NCBI RefSeq assembly: GCF_023283985.1
Contig: NZ_JAKIKU010000002.1
Span: 496,001 to 560,000, forward strand
DNA from: Shewanella electrodiphila
GTDB taxonomy: Bacteria; Pseudomonadota; Gammaproteobacteria; Enterobacterales; Shewanellaceae
Direction of reading: 5' to 3'
Length of the DNA: 64,000 bases
Both the position numbers and the translations under genes were made by a program. Below the pieces are notes generated by a model. It was given only the letters and a program-made list of their open reading frames with translations. It was not told the origin of the DNA and made no database searches. Shown here one piece after another: positions 18,329 to 26,263 of this stretch (position 1 is its first letter; each line of letters begins with the position of its first letter).

Positions 18329-18774
18329 TGCGCCGCGCTGATCCTCTGTTGACAGTATTAAAAATCAATAAAGAAGCTGAAGAGCAAGCTGCTTTGCAAT
18401 TAAAGTCTGCCCAGCTTGAGCAGCAAAAATGCCAAGGTCAGCTAGATGCACTGAATAACTATCGTCTTGAATACATGAAGCAAATGGGTGAAACCCAAGG
18501 CAAAACTTTAAGTGCCAGTGAATACCATTCATTTCATGAATTTATTAAGCAAGTCGATCAAGCGCTCATTCAACAAGTAAATGCAGTAAAAGAAACTGAA
18601 AAACAAACGGGTTATCGCCAAGTACATTGGCAAGAAAAGCAGCAAAAACGTAAAGCTGTGGAAATGTTACTAGAAAAAAATGCATTAAAAGCGCAAATAA
18701 TTGCAAATAAACGTGAACAAAAAGCATCGGATGAATTTGCTATGCAACAATTCATCCGTAAAAAACCTCGCTAG
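18328..18774 (+). CDS. fliJ: Flagellar export protein FliJ
   Basis: FliJ is the coiled-coil stalk of the export ATPase. The 148-residue protein is nearly all helix and rich in Gln, Glu and Lys, as the family is. It starts at ATG 18328 overlapping the fliI stop. Sequence conservation in this family is weak, so the call rests on position, length and coiled-coil character. Confidence 0.88.
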   Translation: MRRADPLLTVLKINKEAEEQAALQLKSAQLEQQKCQGQLDALNNYRLEYMKQMGETQGKTLSASEYHSFHEFIKQVDQALIQQVNAVKETEKQTGYRQVHWQEKQQKRKAVEMLLEKNALKAQIIANKREQKASDEFAMQQFIRKKPR

Positions 18775-18888
18775 AAATCTTCTTAAACTTAACGCTCAAA
18801 ACTTGACTCTAAAACTTTCATTTTTCAGTCTGATAGTTACCTTGCGATGAAAGAGTAAATAACCTTAAAACCCAATATTCTAATAAGC

Positions 18889-18904
18889 TGGCATTTTAAT
18901 TGCT
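18889..18904 (+). promoter_or_regulatory. Sigma-54 promoter upstream of fliK
   Basis: TGGCATTTTAATTGCT has GG (18890-18891), 10 bases, GC (18902-18903) and a TTGCT -12 element. It lies in the 233-base gap between fliJ and fliK, about 100 bases before the fliK start, and would begin the fliK-flhB transcript. Confidence 0.85.
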
Positions 18905-19007
18905 TATTTATAGAGTTAGTTAGTGAAGTGTCAGCTTTGTGACTGTTATCAGGATCCGATTGTTGTACCAATTGGTTCGTTATGAGTGATGTTGAGTGGA
19001 GTTTGTT

Positions 19008-20618
19008 ATGCAACAAATGAGCAGTATTTTATTGGGAAATAGTGGCAAAACCACCAATTCGCAGGTTTCAGGAACCGTGCAACTCGATGATAAACAGTCT
19101 TTTTTATCTGTCTTTAATCAAGCATCACAAGTGGATGTAGATAAAACTAAGCTCAGTCTAAATACTAATGAACAACCAGCGAGTATCAATGCTCCATCAG
19201 CAGAAGGTTCGGATGTTGACCTTATTTTTGCTCAAATAGATTTAGCTGAAAATTTCGATACTCAGGCAGATTTTGAAAAAAGTGGCAAAGTCTTGCCGCT
19301 TGAATCTGAGTTGTCAGAGTTAGTGCTTTCTCAAGCCGATAGCGAATTAGTGTTAACTGAAGAGGCTCAGCATTCAATTGAAAAGGGTTTACTGGTTAAT
19401 GAGCTCGCAGTTGATGTTTTGCCGAAAGAAGCAGGAATTGACATAGGAATTGATATAGGTATTGAAAAGGCTATTGAGACGGGTATTGATGATATTGATA
19501 AAGAGTTAGGTGCCGAAATAAATACCACTTCTTTTTTAAGTTCACTGAACACTGAGCAACTAGATGCATTGACTCAATTTTCTTCGATGAGTGAACAAGA
19601 TCTTGCCGCTTTAAGTGCTGCTGAACTGAACAAACTAATTAATGCCTATAATCAACAAGTCAGCATCACTGATAACCAAGCCTTACCTTTGTTAATCGAT
19701 GGGAAACTCAATAACCAGACAGCAACAATCCCTGTTACAGAGGCCAATGCTGATTTAATTACTGCTGAAAAAGCTAAACTTGCTAACTCAACATCTAATA
19801 TCGCCAATAATGTCCAAGGTGCTGCGAATGCCACTGATACAGCGAACTATACTGCCGCTTCAGCTCAGGTTGCGAATGCTGAGAAAGTTGTGGCTGATTC
19901 AAAAGTCATAGCTGATACGAATAAACTAGCTAAGAAAGAAGATAAAGAAAGTGCCCCTGTGAATCTTAGTAAAGCCGAGATAAGTGTGGCATTAGATAAA
20001 CCAACCTCCAAAGTCGCCTTTAATAATGCCATGGTTAATGTAGCAGCTAACTCAAGTCAATCAACACTTGCTGAACTAGGGCAAGAGAGTGAAACGATAG
20101 ATGTAAAAGCACTACAAAATCAAAGCAGTTTTACACCACAGCACAAAAGTGATGTACCTCAATTTCAACTTTCGTTACGTCAAGGGGCTGAGTCCGTAGT
20201 GCAAATGCAGGATATGATTCAAAAATTTGCACCTGTAATGAAACAACAACTTATCACTATGGTTGGGCAAGGCGTTCAGCATGCTGAAATTCGTCTAGAT
20301 CCAGCCGAGCTTGGGCACATGGTAGTAAAAGTTCAAGTTAACGGTGAGCAAACTCAAGTACAGTTCCAAGTAGCTCAATCTCAGACAAAAGACCTCATTG
20401 AGCAAGCGATTCCCAAATTGAGAGAAATGCTGGCTGAGGAAGGATTACAACTTGCTGACAGCCATGTATCTCAAGATGGCGAAAGCCAGAAAAAATCCGA
20501 GTATGATGAACAAAACAGCAGTGGCGAGAATATGCTGGATGAAATTTCAGCACAAGAACTCGAGATTGCTACAAAACATGCAAAGAGTAGCAATTCAGCT
20601 ATAGATTATTACGCCTAA
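19008..20618 (+). CDS. fliK: Flagellar hook-length control protein FliK
   Basis: FliK measures the hook and then acts on the FlhB C-domain to switch export from hook to filament proteins. About 536 residues. The N-terminal two thirds are a low-complexity ruler; residues near 145-165 contain a small Gly-Ile-Asp repeat. The conserved C-terminal Flg_hook domain lies near 390-490 (AEIRLDPAELGHMVVKVQV). The start is ATG 19008 behind GTGGAG. A second FliK-like protein is encoded at 39745-41829 on the other strand. Confidence 0.93.
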   Translation: MQQMSSILLGNSGKTTNSQVSGTVQLDDKQSFLSVFNQASQVDVDKTKLSLNTNEQPASINAPSAEGSDVDLIFAQIDLAENFDTQADFEKSGKVLPLESELSELVLSQADSELVLTEEAQHSIEKGLLVNELAVDVLPKEAGIDIGIDIGIEKAIETGIDDIDKELGAEINTTSFLSSLNTEQLDALTQFSSMSEQDLAALSAAELNKLINAYNQQVSITDNQALPLLIDGKLNNQTATIPVTEANADLITAEKAKLANSTSNIANNVQGAANATDTANYTAASAQVANAEKVVADSKVIADTNKLAKKEDKESAPVNLSKAEISVALDKPTSKVAFNNAMVNVAANSSQSTLAELGQESETIDVKALQNQSSFTPQHKSDVPQFQLSLRQGAESVVQMQDMIQKFAPVMKQQLITMVGQGVQHAEIRLDPAELGHMVVKVQVNGEQTQVQFQVAQSQTKDLIEQAIPKLREMLAEEGLQLADSHVSQDGESQKKSEYDEQNSSGENMLDEISAQELEIATKHAKSSNSAIDYYA

Positions 20619-20660
20619 GTCGGTAATCTATAGCCATTACGTTAATGCAGTCAAAGCCCT

Positions 20661-20685
20661 GTAATAATTGAGATGAGATTATTAC
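20661..20685. repeat. Inverted repeat between fliK and fliL
   Basis: GTAATAAT (20661-20668) and ATTATTAC (20678-20685) form an 8-bp AT-rich stem with a 9-base loop. There is no T-run, so it is a weak hairpin at best. It could modulate readthrough or mRNA ends between fliK and fliL. Confidence 0.35.
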
Positions 20686-20716
20686 CAATGTGGCAGCACA
20701 TAAAATGGAATAAATG

Positions 20717-21241
20717 ATGGCTGAAGAAGAATCTCTAGAGTTAACAACAGAAAACCAACCTAAAAGTAAGAAAAAGCTGATTATCTTTATTGCTATCGGT
20801 GTCGTCGTTATTGGTCTGATTGCAGGCGCGGCATTATTTTTTCTAGGAGGCGATGAGGAGTCAATTCCTGCAACTCCTGGTACTGCAAGTTCAGCTGAAA
20901 CCGAAGTTGATGAATCTAAAAAAGGCAAGGCTAATTATGTCGGCATGCCGAGGCCATTTTTGTTTAACCTTCCTGGGGTTGATCGAGCTCGCCTAGTGGA
21001 AATAAAAGTACAATTGATGGTACGTGGCGATGATGGTCAAACTGCGAAAATGCACATTCCATTAATTGAAGATGCTTTATTAACCACGTTTAGTGCTGCA
21101 GATGTACAAAAGCTAAGTACTCAGGCTGGTAAGGACGAACTAAGACAATTAGCGCTACTTAATGTGCAAAATACACTACAACCTGTAGCTGGCCGCAAAA
21201 TAGTAGAAAAAGTACTATTTACTGGTTTTGTGATGCAATAA
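20717..21241 (+). CDS. fliL: Flagellar basal-body associated protein FliL
   Basis: FliL is an inner-membrane protein that rings and supports the stator. About 174 residues: a short cytoplasmic N-terminus, one membrane segment (about residues 20-40), a linker and the periplasmic FliL domain. ATG at 20717 is better spaced from GGAA than the ATG one codon earlier. It is followed by fliM. Confidence 0.93.
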   Translation: MAEEESLELTTENQPKSKKKLIIFIAIGVVVIGLIAGAALFFLGGDEESIPATPGTASSAETEVDESKKGKANYVGMPRPFLFNLPGVDRARLVEIKVQLMVRGDDGQTAKMHIPLIEDALLTTFSAADVQKLSTQAGKDELRQLALLNVQNTLQPVAGRKIVEKVLFTGFVMQ

Positions 21242-21268
21242 CACCAGTGAATAAGACAAGGTGATAAT

Positions 21269-22294
21269 GTGAGTGATTTATTAAGCCAAGACGAAATTGA
21301 TGCGCTGCTTCACGGAGTCGATGATGTTGATGAGGATGACATTAACGACGGTGAGGATACTCGTGTCTATGATTTCTCCTCTCAAGACCGCATTGTTCGT
21401 GGACGAATGCCGACGCTGGAAATTGTAAATGAGCGTTTTGCCCGCCATTTACGAATTAGTATGTTTAATATGATGCGCAGAGCTGCTGAAGTGTCAATTA
21501 ATGGTGTACAAATGCTTAAGTTTGGCGAATATGTCCATACATTATTTGTTCCTACTAGTCTTAATATGGTGCGTTTTAGCCCACTTAAAGGGACTGCCCT
21601 GATTACCATGGAGGCGCGTTTAGTCTTTATATTGGTAGACAACTTCTTTGGTGGTGATGGTCGTTTCCATGCAAAAATTGAAGGCCGTGAATTTACGCCA
21701 ACAGAAAGACGTATTGTTCAATTATTGCTGAAAATTATTTTTGAAGATTATAAAGATGCTTGGGCTCCAGTCATGGATGTTGAATTTGAGTATTTGGATT
21801 CAGAAGTCAACCCAGCTATGGCGAACATTGTTAGTCCCACAGAAGTTGTGGTGATTAATTCTTTCCATATTGAAGTTGATGGAGGCGGTGGTGATTTTCA
21901 TATCACCATGCCATATTCAATGATTGAACCTATCCGTGAGTTACTTGATGCGGGTGTTCAAAGTGATAAGCAAGATACTGACATGCGTTGGGGACAAGCC
22001 TTACGTGATGAAATTATGGATGTACAGGTCGGTATTGATGCCAATATCATCGAGCATGAAGTCAAACTTCGTGATGTCATGGAATTCAAAGCAGGGGATG
22101 TTATACCGATTGAATTACCTGAGCACATCATGATGCGAATTGAGGATTTACCCACTTATCGATGTAAATTAGGTAAATCTAGAGATAACTTAGCGTTGAA
22201 GATCAGCGAGAAAATTCCTCGTCCTGAGACCGCTAAATCAGAACTACAGTTAATTACGCGCAAAGGTAAAGCGCGTGATATTTCAGAATTATAA
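21269..22294 (+). CDS. fliM: Flagellar motor switch protein FliM
   Basis: FliM is the C-ring subunit that receives phospho-CheY and sets rotation direction. The 341-residue protein begins with the CheY-binding peptide (LLSQDEIDALLHG, residues 4-16), then the middle domain that binds FliG, with the GGxG-type segment DNFFGGDGRFH, and the C-terminal SpoA domain. The start is GTG at 21269 after AAGGTGATAAT. The peptide resembles the repeated motif in CheA of this window. Confidence 0.96.
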   Translation: MSDLLSQDEIDALLHGVDDVDEDDINDGEDTRVYDFSSQDRIVRGRMPTLEIVNERFARHLRISMFNMMRRAAEVSINGVQMLKFGEYVHTLFVPTSLNMVRFSPLKGTALITMEARLVFILVDNFFGGDGRFHAKIEGREFTPTERRIVQLLLKIIFEDYKDAWAPVMDVEFEYLDSEVNPAMANIVSPTEVVVINSFHIEVDGGGGDFHITMPYSMIEPIRELLDAGVQSDKQDTDMRWGQALRDEIMDVQVGIDANIIEHEVKLRDVMEFKAGDVIPIELPEHIMMRIEDLPTYRCKLGKSRDNLALKISEKIPRPETAKSELQLITRKGKARDISEL

Positions 22295-22300
22295 GGTGAC

Positions 22301-22690
22301 ATGATGAGCGATGATACTGACGATTGGGCTGCGGCAATGGCAGAGCAAGCACTTGAAGAGGCCAATGTTGCCGAACAAGTAGAACTCGATGAGCTCGTAG
22401 ATGAGTCAAGCCCTATTTCTCAAGCAGAAGCTGATAAGCTTGATAGCATCATGGATATTCCTGTGACAATCTCGATGGAAGTCGGGCGCAGTTTTATCAG
22501 TATTCGTAATTTACTGCAGTTGAACCAAGGTTCAGTAGTGGAATTAGACAGAGTGGCAGGCGAACCTCTAGATGTAATGGTAAACGGCACTTTAATTGCT
22601 CATGGTGAAGTGGTTGTGGTCAATGATAAGTTCGGTATTCGTTTAACGGATGTCATTAGTCAAACTGAACGAATCAAAAAGCTAAAATAA
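22301..22690 (+). CDS. fliN: Flagellar motor switch protein FliN
   Basis: FliN forms the lower C-ring and helps dock FliH/FliI. The 129-residue protein has an acidic N-terminal extension of about 50 residues and the C-terminal SpoA domain (VTISMEVGRSFISIRNLLQL; GEVVVVNDKFGIRLTDV). The ATG at 22301, or 22304, follows AAGGTGAC. Confidence 0.95.
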   Translation: MMSDDTDDWAAAMAEQALEEANVAEQVELDELVDESSPISQAEADKLDSIMDIPVTISMEVGRSFISIRNLLQLNQGSVVELDRVAGEPLDVMVNGTLIAHGEVVVVNDKFGIRLTDVISQTERIKKLK

Positions 22691-22723
22691 AATAATTTCA
22701 AATTATCAGTTAAGGGTTCATTT

Positions 22724-23164
22724 GTGCTAAATGCAGTTAGTCTATTAGTGGTGGCAAGTTCTGCTGTCACTGAAGCGTCAAATTCAGAATCAGCCAATTC
22801 AGAAATAGCCATCCGTGGTGCTGAAACATCGAATATCGCTGCATTATCAAGCATGATGGGTGGGCTGATTCTTGTTATCGCCATTATTTTTGTATTAGCT
22901 TATATCGTTAAAAAGCTTAACTTGGTTCAATCAAATCAGGGGGTGATAAAAACTGTTGCGATGACCCCTTTAGGCCAAAAAGAAAAAATTGTTTTGATTG
23001 AATTAGAAGGGCAGCAGTATTTACTCGGCGTTACTGCTCAGCAAGTGAATTTGATTGAAAAGCTCGATACGGCTGTTAATCTCGAAACGACGTCTTTTGC
23101 TAGCAGGTTAAAGCAAGCCAAACAGCAAGCCAGTCAACAAGAAAAAGAGCAGGCTAAGGAATAG
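22724..23164 (+). CDS. fliO: Flagellar biosynthesis protein FliO
   Basis: FliO is a small membrane protein that assists FliP assembly in the export gate. The 146-residue product has an N-terminal hydrophobic start, one membrane segment near residues 45-65, and the FliO domain with [15 protein letters not shown]. The likely start is GTG at 22724 behind AAGGG. The C-terminus is Gln/Lys-rich. Confidence 0.9.
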   Translation: MLNAVSLLVVASSAVTEASNSESANSEIAIRGAETSNIAALSSMMGGLILVIAIIFVLAYIVKKLNLVQSNQGVIKTVAMTPLGQKEKIVLIELEGQQYLLGVTAQQVNLIEKLDTAVNLETTSFASRLKQAKQQASQQEKEQAKE

Positions 23165-23169
23165 CAATA

Positions 23170-23916
23170 ATGAAAAAGTGGATAGTGTTAGTCTTATTTG
23201 CCGCTGTTTTTTTTACGCCATTGAGTTTTGCTGAAGATGGAATATTAAAAGCCGTTACGGTTTCAACCGGTGCTGATGGTAGTACTGAGTATTCTGTAAC
23301 AATGCAAATATTGCTGCTGATGACGGCAATGAGTTTTATCCCTGCAATGGTGATAATGCTCACTTCGTTTACGCGGATCATTGTAGTGCTATCTATTTTG
23401 CGTCAAGCTTTGGGGTTACAGCAAACACCATCTAATCAAGTACTCATTGGTATGAGTATGTTCATGACATTCTTTATTATGGCGCCAGTTTTTGATCAAA
23501 TTTACGATCGAGCTGTAGAGCCTTATATCAATGAATCTTTAACAATGCAGCAAGCCTATGAAGTCGGTAAAGAGCCGCTGCGTGCATTTATGTTATCTCA
23601 AGTCAGAACCACAGATTTAGAAACCTTTATTGAAATTTCCGGCTACACCAATATTGCGTCGCCAGAACAAGCGCCAATGAGTGTATTGGTACCTGCTTTT
23701 ATTACCAGTGAATTAAAAACTGCATTCCAAATTGGCTTTATGTTATTTGTGCCATTTTTAGTTCTTGATTTAGTGGTTGCGAGTATTTTAATGGCAATGG
23801 GTATGATGATGTTGTCGCCGATGATTGTGTCACTCCCATTTAAAATAATGCTGTTTGTATTGGTTGATGGTTGGGGATTGGTGTTAGGAACGCTGGCAAA
23901 CAGTTTTGGTAGATAG
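23170..23916 (+). CDS. fliP: Flagellar export gate protein FliP
   Basis: FliP forms the core pore of the export gate with FliQ and FliR. The 248-residue protein carries a cleavable signal peptide (residues 1-21, ending LSFA) and four membrane segments. Family segments include [18 protein letters not shown] and the C-terminal [13 protein letters not shown]. Length and order are standard. Confidence 0.96.
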   Translation: MKKWIVLVLFAAVFFTPLSFAEDGILKAVTVSTGADGSTEYSVTMQILLLMTAMSFIPAMVIMLTSFTRIIVVLSILRQALGLQQTPSNQVLIGMSMFMTFFIMAPVFDQIYDRAVEPYINESLTMQQAYEVGKEPLRAFMLSQVRTTDLETFIEISGYTNIASPEQAPMSVLVPAFITSELKTAFQIGFMLFVPFLVLDLVVASILMAMGMMMLSPMIVSLPFKIMLFVLVDGWGLVLGTLANSFGR

Positions 23917-23928
23917 GGAGCGTTACTG

Positions 23929-24198
23929 ATGTCACCAGAGTCACTGATTGATATTTTTCGTGAAGCGTTATCTGTAATTGTCCTGATTGTATCGGCAATT
24001 ATTTTACCTGGCTTATTTATAGGTCTGATTGTGGCTGTATTTCAGGCCGCAACTTCAATCAATGAACAGACATTAAGTTTCCTTCCTAGATTATTAACTA
24101 CGCTATTTTCGTTGATGTTTCTCGGCCATTGGCTAGTGCAAACCATGATGGATTTTTTTTACACTATGGTGAATATGATCCCTCAGGTGATAGGTTAG
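23929..24198 (+). CDS. fliQ: Flagellar export gate protein FliQ
   Basis: FliQ is a two-helix membrane subunit of the export gate. The 89-residue length and the segment AVFQAATSINEQTLSFLP identify it. The ATG at 23929 follows TAGGGAGCGTTACTG. Confidence 0.95.
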   Translation: MSPESLIDIFREALSVIVLIVSAIILPGLFIGLIVAVFQAATSINEQTLSFLPRLLTTLFSLMFLGHWLVQTMMDFFYTMVNMIPQVIG

Positions 24199-24202
24199 TC
24201 CT

Positions 24203-25009
24203 GTGGAAATTTTATTTGAAGAAATCAGTCGAACAATAGCCGCATATGTTTGGCCGTTATTTAGAATATCTTCAATGTTAATGGTTATGGCCGTTTTTGG
24301 TGCCAATACCACCCCAGCAAGAGTCCGTTTGTTTTTATCTGTTGCGATTACTGTTGCCGTAGCACCTGTACTTCCAGCACCAGTTGATCCTATCGAGTTG
24401 TTCTCATTAAGTGCTGTATTCATTTCTGCGCAGCAAATACTCATAGGTACTGCTATGGGGTTTGTGACTATTTTAGTGATGCAAACCTTTGTACTAACGG
24501 GGCAGATTATTGGTATGCAAACCAGTTTAGGTTTTGCCTCTATGGTCGATCCTAGTTCAGGTCAGCAAACACCAGTTGTAGGTAATTTCTTTTTATTACT
24601 GGCTACGTTGATTTTTCTCGCCGTTGATGGACATTTGTTGATGTTTAAAATGCTGGTGGCGAGTTTCGATACTATCCCCATTTCAAATCAGGGTTTTAGC
24701 ATTACTAATTACCGAAAATTAGCCGAGTTTGGTGGTTATATGTTTGGTGCGGCGTTAACGATGTCGATTTCAGCAATCGTCGCATTACTGCTGATTAACT
24801 TATCATTTGGTGTGATGACGCGCGCATCGCCTCAACTGAATATTTTTGCCATTGGCTTCCCGGTAACAATGGTAAGCGGGTTATTGATTTTGTGGCTTAC
24901 ATTAGGGCCCATCATGTCTCATTTCGATGAGGTTTGGCTGCGAGGCCAATTATTGATGTGTGATATTTTGCAATTGACCTGTCAAATTGACGGCTCATTA
25001 ACTCAGTAG
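24203..25009 (+). CDS. fliR: Flagellar export gate protein FliR
   Basis: FliR completes the FliPQR pore. The 268-residue protein has about six membrane segments and the family segment GQIIGMQTSLGFASMVDP. The start is GTG at 24203, four bases after the fliQ stop, which suggests coupled translation. flhB begins 7 bases after the stop. Confidence 0.94.
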   Translation: MEILFEEISRTIAAYVWPLFRISSMLMVMAVFGANTTPARVRLFLSVAITVAVAPVLPAPVDPIELFSLSAVFISAQQILIGTAMGFVTILVMQTFVLTGQIIGMQTSLGFASMVDPSSGQQTPVVGNFFLLLATLIFLAVDGHLLMFKMLVASFDTIPISNQGFSITNYRKLAEFGGYMFGAALTMSISAIVALLLINLSFGVMTRASPQLNIFAIGFPVTMVSGLLILWLTLGPIMSHFDEVWLRGQLLMCDILQLTCQIDGSLTQ

Positions 25010-25016
25010 GTTACTG

Positions 25017-26147
25017 ATGGCAGAAGATACAGGTCAAGAACGCACAGAGGACCCCACCGCCAAGCGACTGCAACAGTCGCGTGAAAAAGGACAGGTGGCA
25101 CGCTCTAAAGAGTTAGGTACAGCGGCTGTTTTATTAGCATCAGCTGTAGGGTTCGCAATCGTTGGGCCTAATCTTGCCCGAAGTCTGCACACTATCATGA
25201 CACAAATATTGACCATGGAGCGGGATCAAATATTTGATACCAACTCAATGTTTCTGGTTTGGGGAGTGGTTGGCAATGAACTTGCTTTTCCACTCATCAG
25301 TTTTATTGCATTTCTCGCCTTAATTGCTTTTATCGGTAATATCATTCTGGGTGGTATGACGTTCTCAGTTAAAGCTTTTATGCCCAAAGGCAGTAAAATG
25401 AATCCTGCTAAAGGATTTAAGCGAATGTTTGGTACACAAGCTCTAGTTGAGTTGACCAAGGGCATCGCTAAATTTGCTGTAGTGGCTGTGTCAGCCTATT
25501 TTTTATTGAGTTTTTACTTCTTTGAGATAATGACACTCTCGACAGATCATCTACCTGGTAACGTTTACCATGCACTAGAGTTGTTAGTATGGATGTTTAT
25601 TCTGTTATGTTCTTCAATGCTATTTATTGTGGTGATTGATGTGCCATTTCAAATATGGAATCACAATAAACAATTGAAAATGACCAAGCAAGAAGTCAAA
25701 GATGAATACAAAGACACTGAGGGTAAACCTGAAGTAAAAGGCCGAATTAGACAAATGCAGCACGAGATGGCCAACAAAAGGATGATGTCTGAAGTGCCAA
25801 ATGCAGATGTTATAGTGGTCAACCCTGAACATTATGCTGTAGCGGTAAAATACGATGTTAGTCAGTCAGCTGCGCCTTTTTTAATTGCGAAAGGCATTGA
25901 TGATGTCGCATTTAAAATTCGTGAAATTGCCAGAGAGCATGAAGTGCCGATTGTGTCGGCGCCACCTTTAGCACGTGCTATATACCATACGACGAAAATT
26001 GACCAACAAGTGCCTGAAGGGTTATTCACTGCAGTCGCACAAATTTTGGCATATGTATTCCAGCTCAAGCAGTATCAAAAAGGTAGGGGCAAGCGACCTA
26101 AGCCCGTGCCAATCAATCAACCTATCCCTGATGATTTAAAACACTAA
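25017..26147 (+). CDS. flhB: Flagellar export switch protein FlhB (NPEH cleavage site)
   Basis: FlhB wraps the export gate and sets substrate class; its cytoplasmic domain cleaves itself between Asn and Pro. The 376-residue protein has the charged N-terminus (AEDTGQERTEDPTAKR), four membrane segments and the cytoplasmic domain. The cleavage site reads NPEH (N269, P270, coded at 25821-25832) instead of the classical NPTH. Asn and Pro are kept, so cleavage is probably intact. The tail after about residue 350 is Lys/Pro-rich. A free-standing copy of the C-domain (FlhX) is encoded at 39419-39718. Confidence 0.95.
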   Translation: MAEDTGQERTEDPTAKRLQQSREKGQVARSKELGTAAVLLASAVGFAIVGPNLARSLHTIMTQILTMERDQIFDTNSMFLVWGVVGNELAFPLISFIAFLALIAFIGNIILGGMTFSVKAFMPKGSKMNPAKGFKRMFGTQALVELTKGIAKFAVVAVSAYFLLSFYFFEIMTLSTDHLPGNVYHALELLVWMFILLCSSMLFIVVIDVPFQIWNHNKQLKMTKQEVKDEYKDTEGKPEVKGRIRQMQHEMANKRMMSEVPNADVIVVNPEHYAVAVKYDVSQSAAPFLIAKGIDDVAFKIREIAREHEVPIVSAPPLARAIYHTTKIDQQVPEGLFTAVAQILAYVFQLKQYQKGRGKRPKPVPINQPIPDDLKH

Positions 26148-26199
26148 ATCGTTTACAAAACCTTCAATTAATCCAGCGGCCCTTTTGAAACTATTCTTT

Positions 26200-26215
26200 T
26201 GGCTTAGTAATTGCA
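26200..26215 (+). promoter_or_regulatory. Sigma-54 promoter of flhA
   Basis: TGGCTTAGTAATTGCA has GG (26201-26202), N10, GC (26213-26214) and TTGCA. The -24 element is less perfect (TGGCTT). It lies about 50 bases before flhA in a 116-base gap and probably drives flhAFG-fliA-che. Confidence 0.82.
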
Positions 26216-26263
26216 TTTTACTGTTGTCAGCGTCAAGAATATTACTATAAAGGTTTCCTACTG

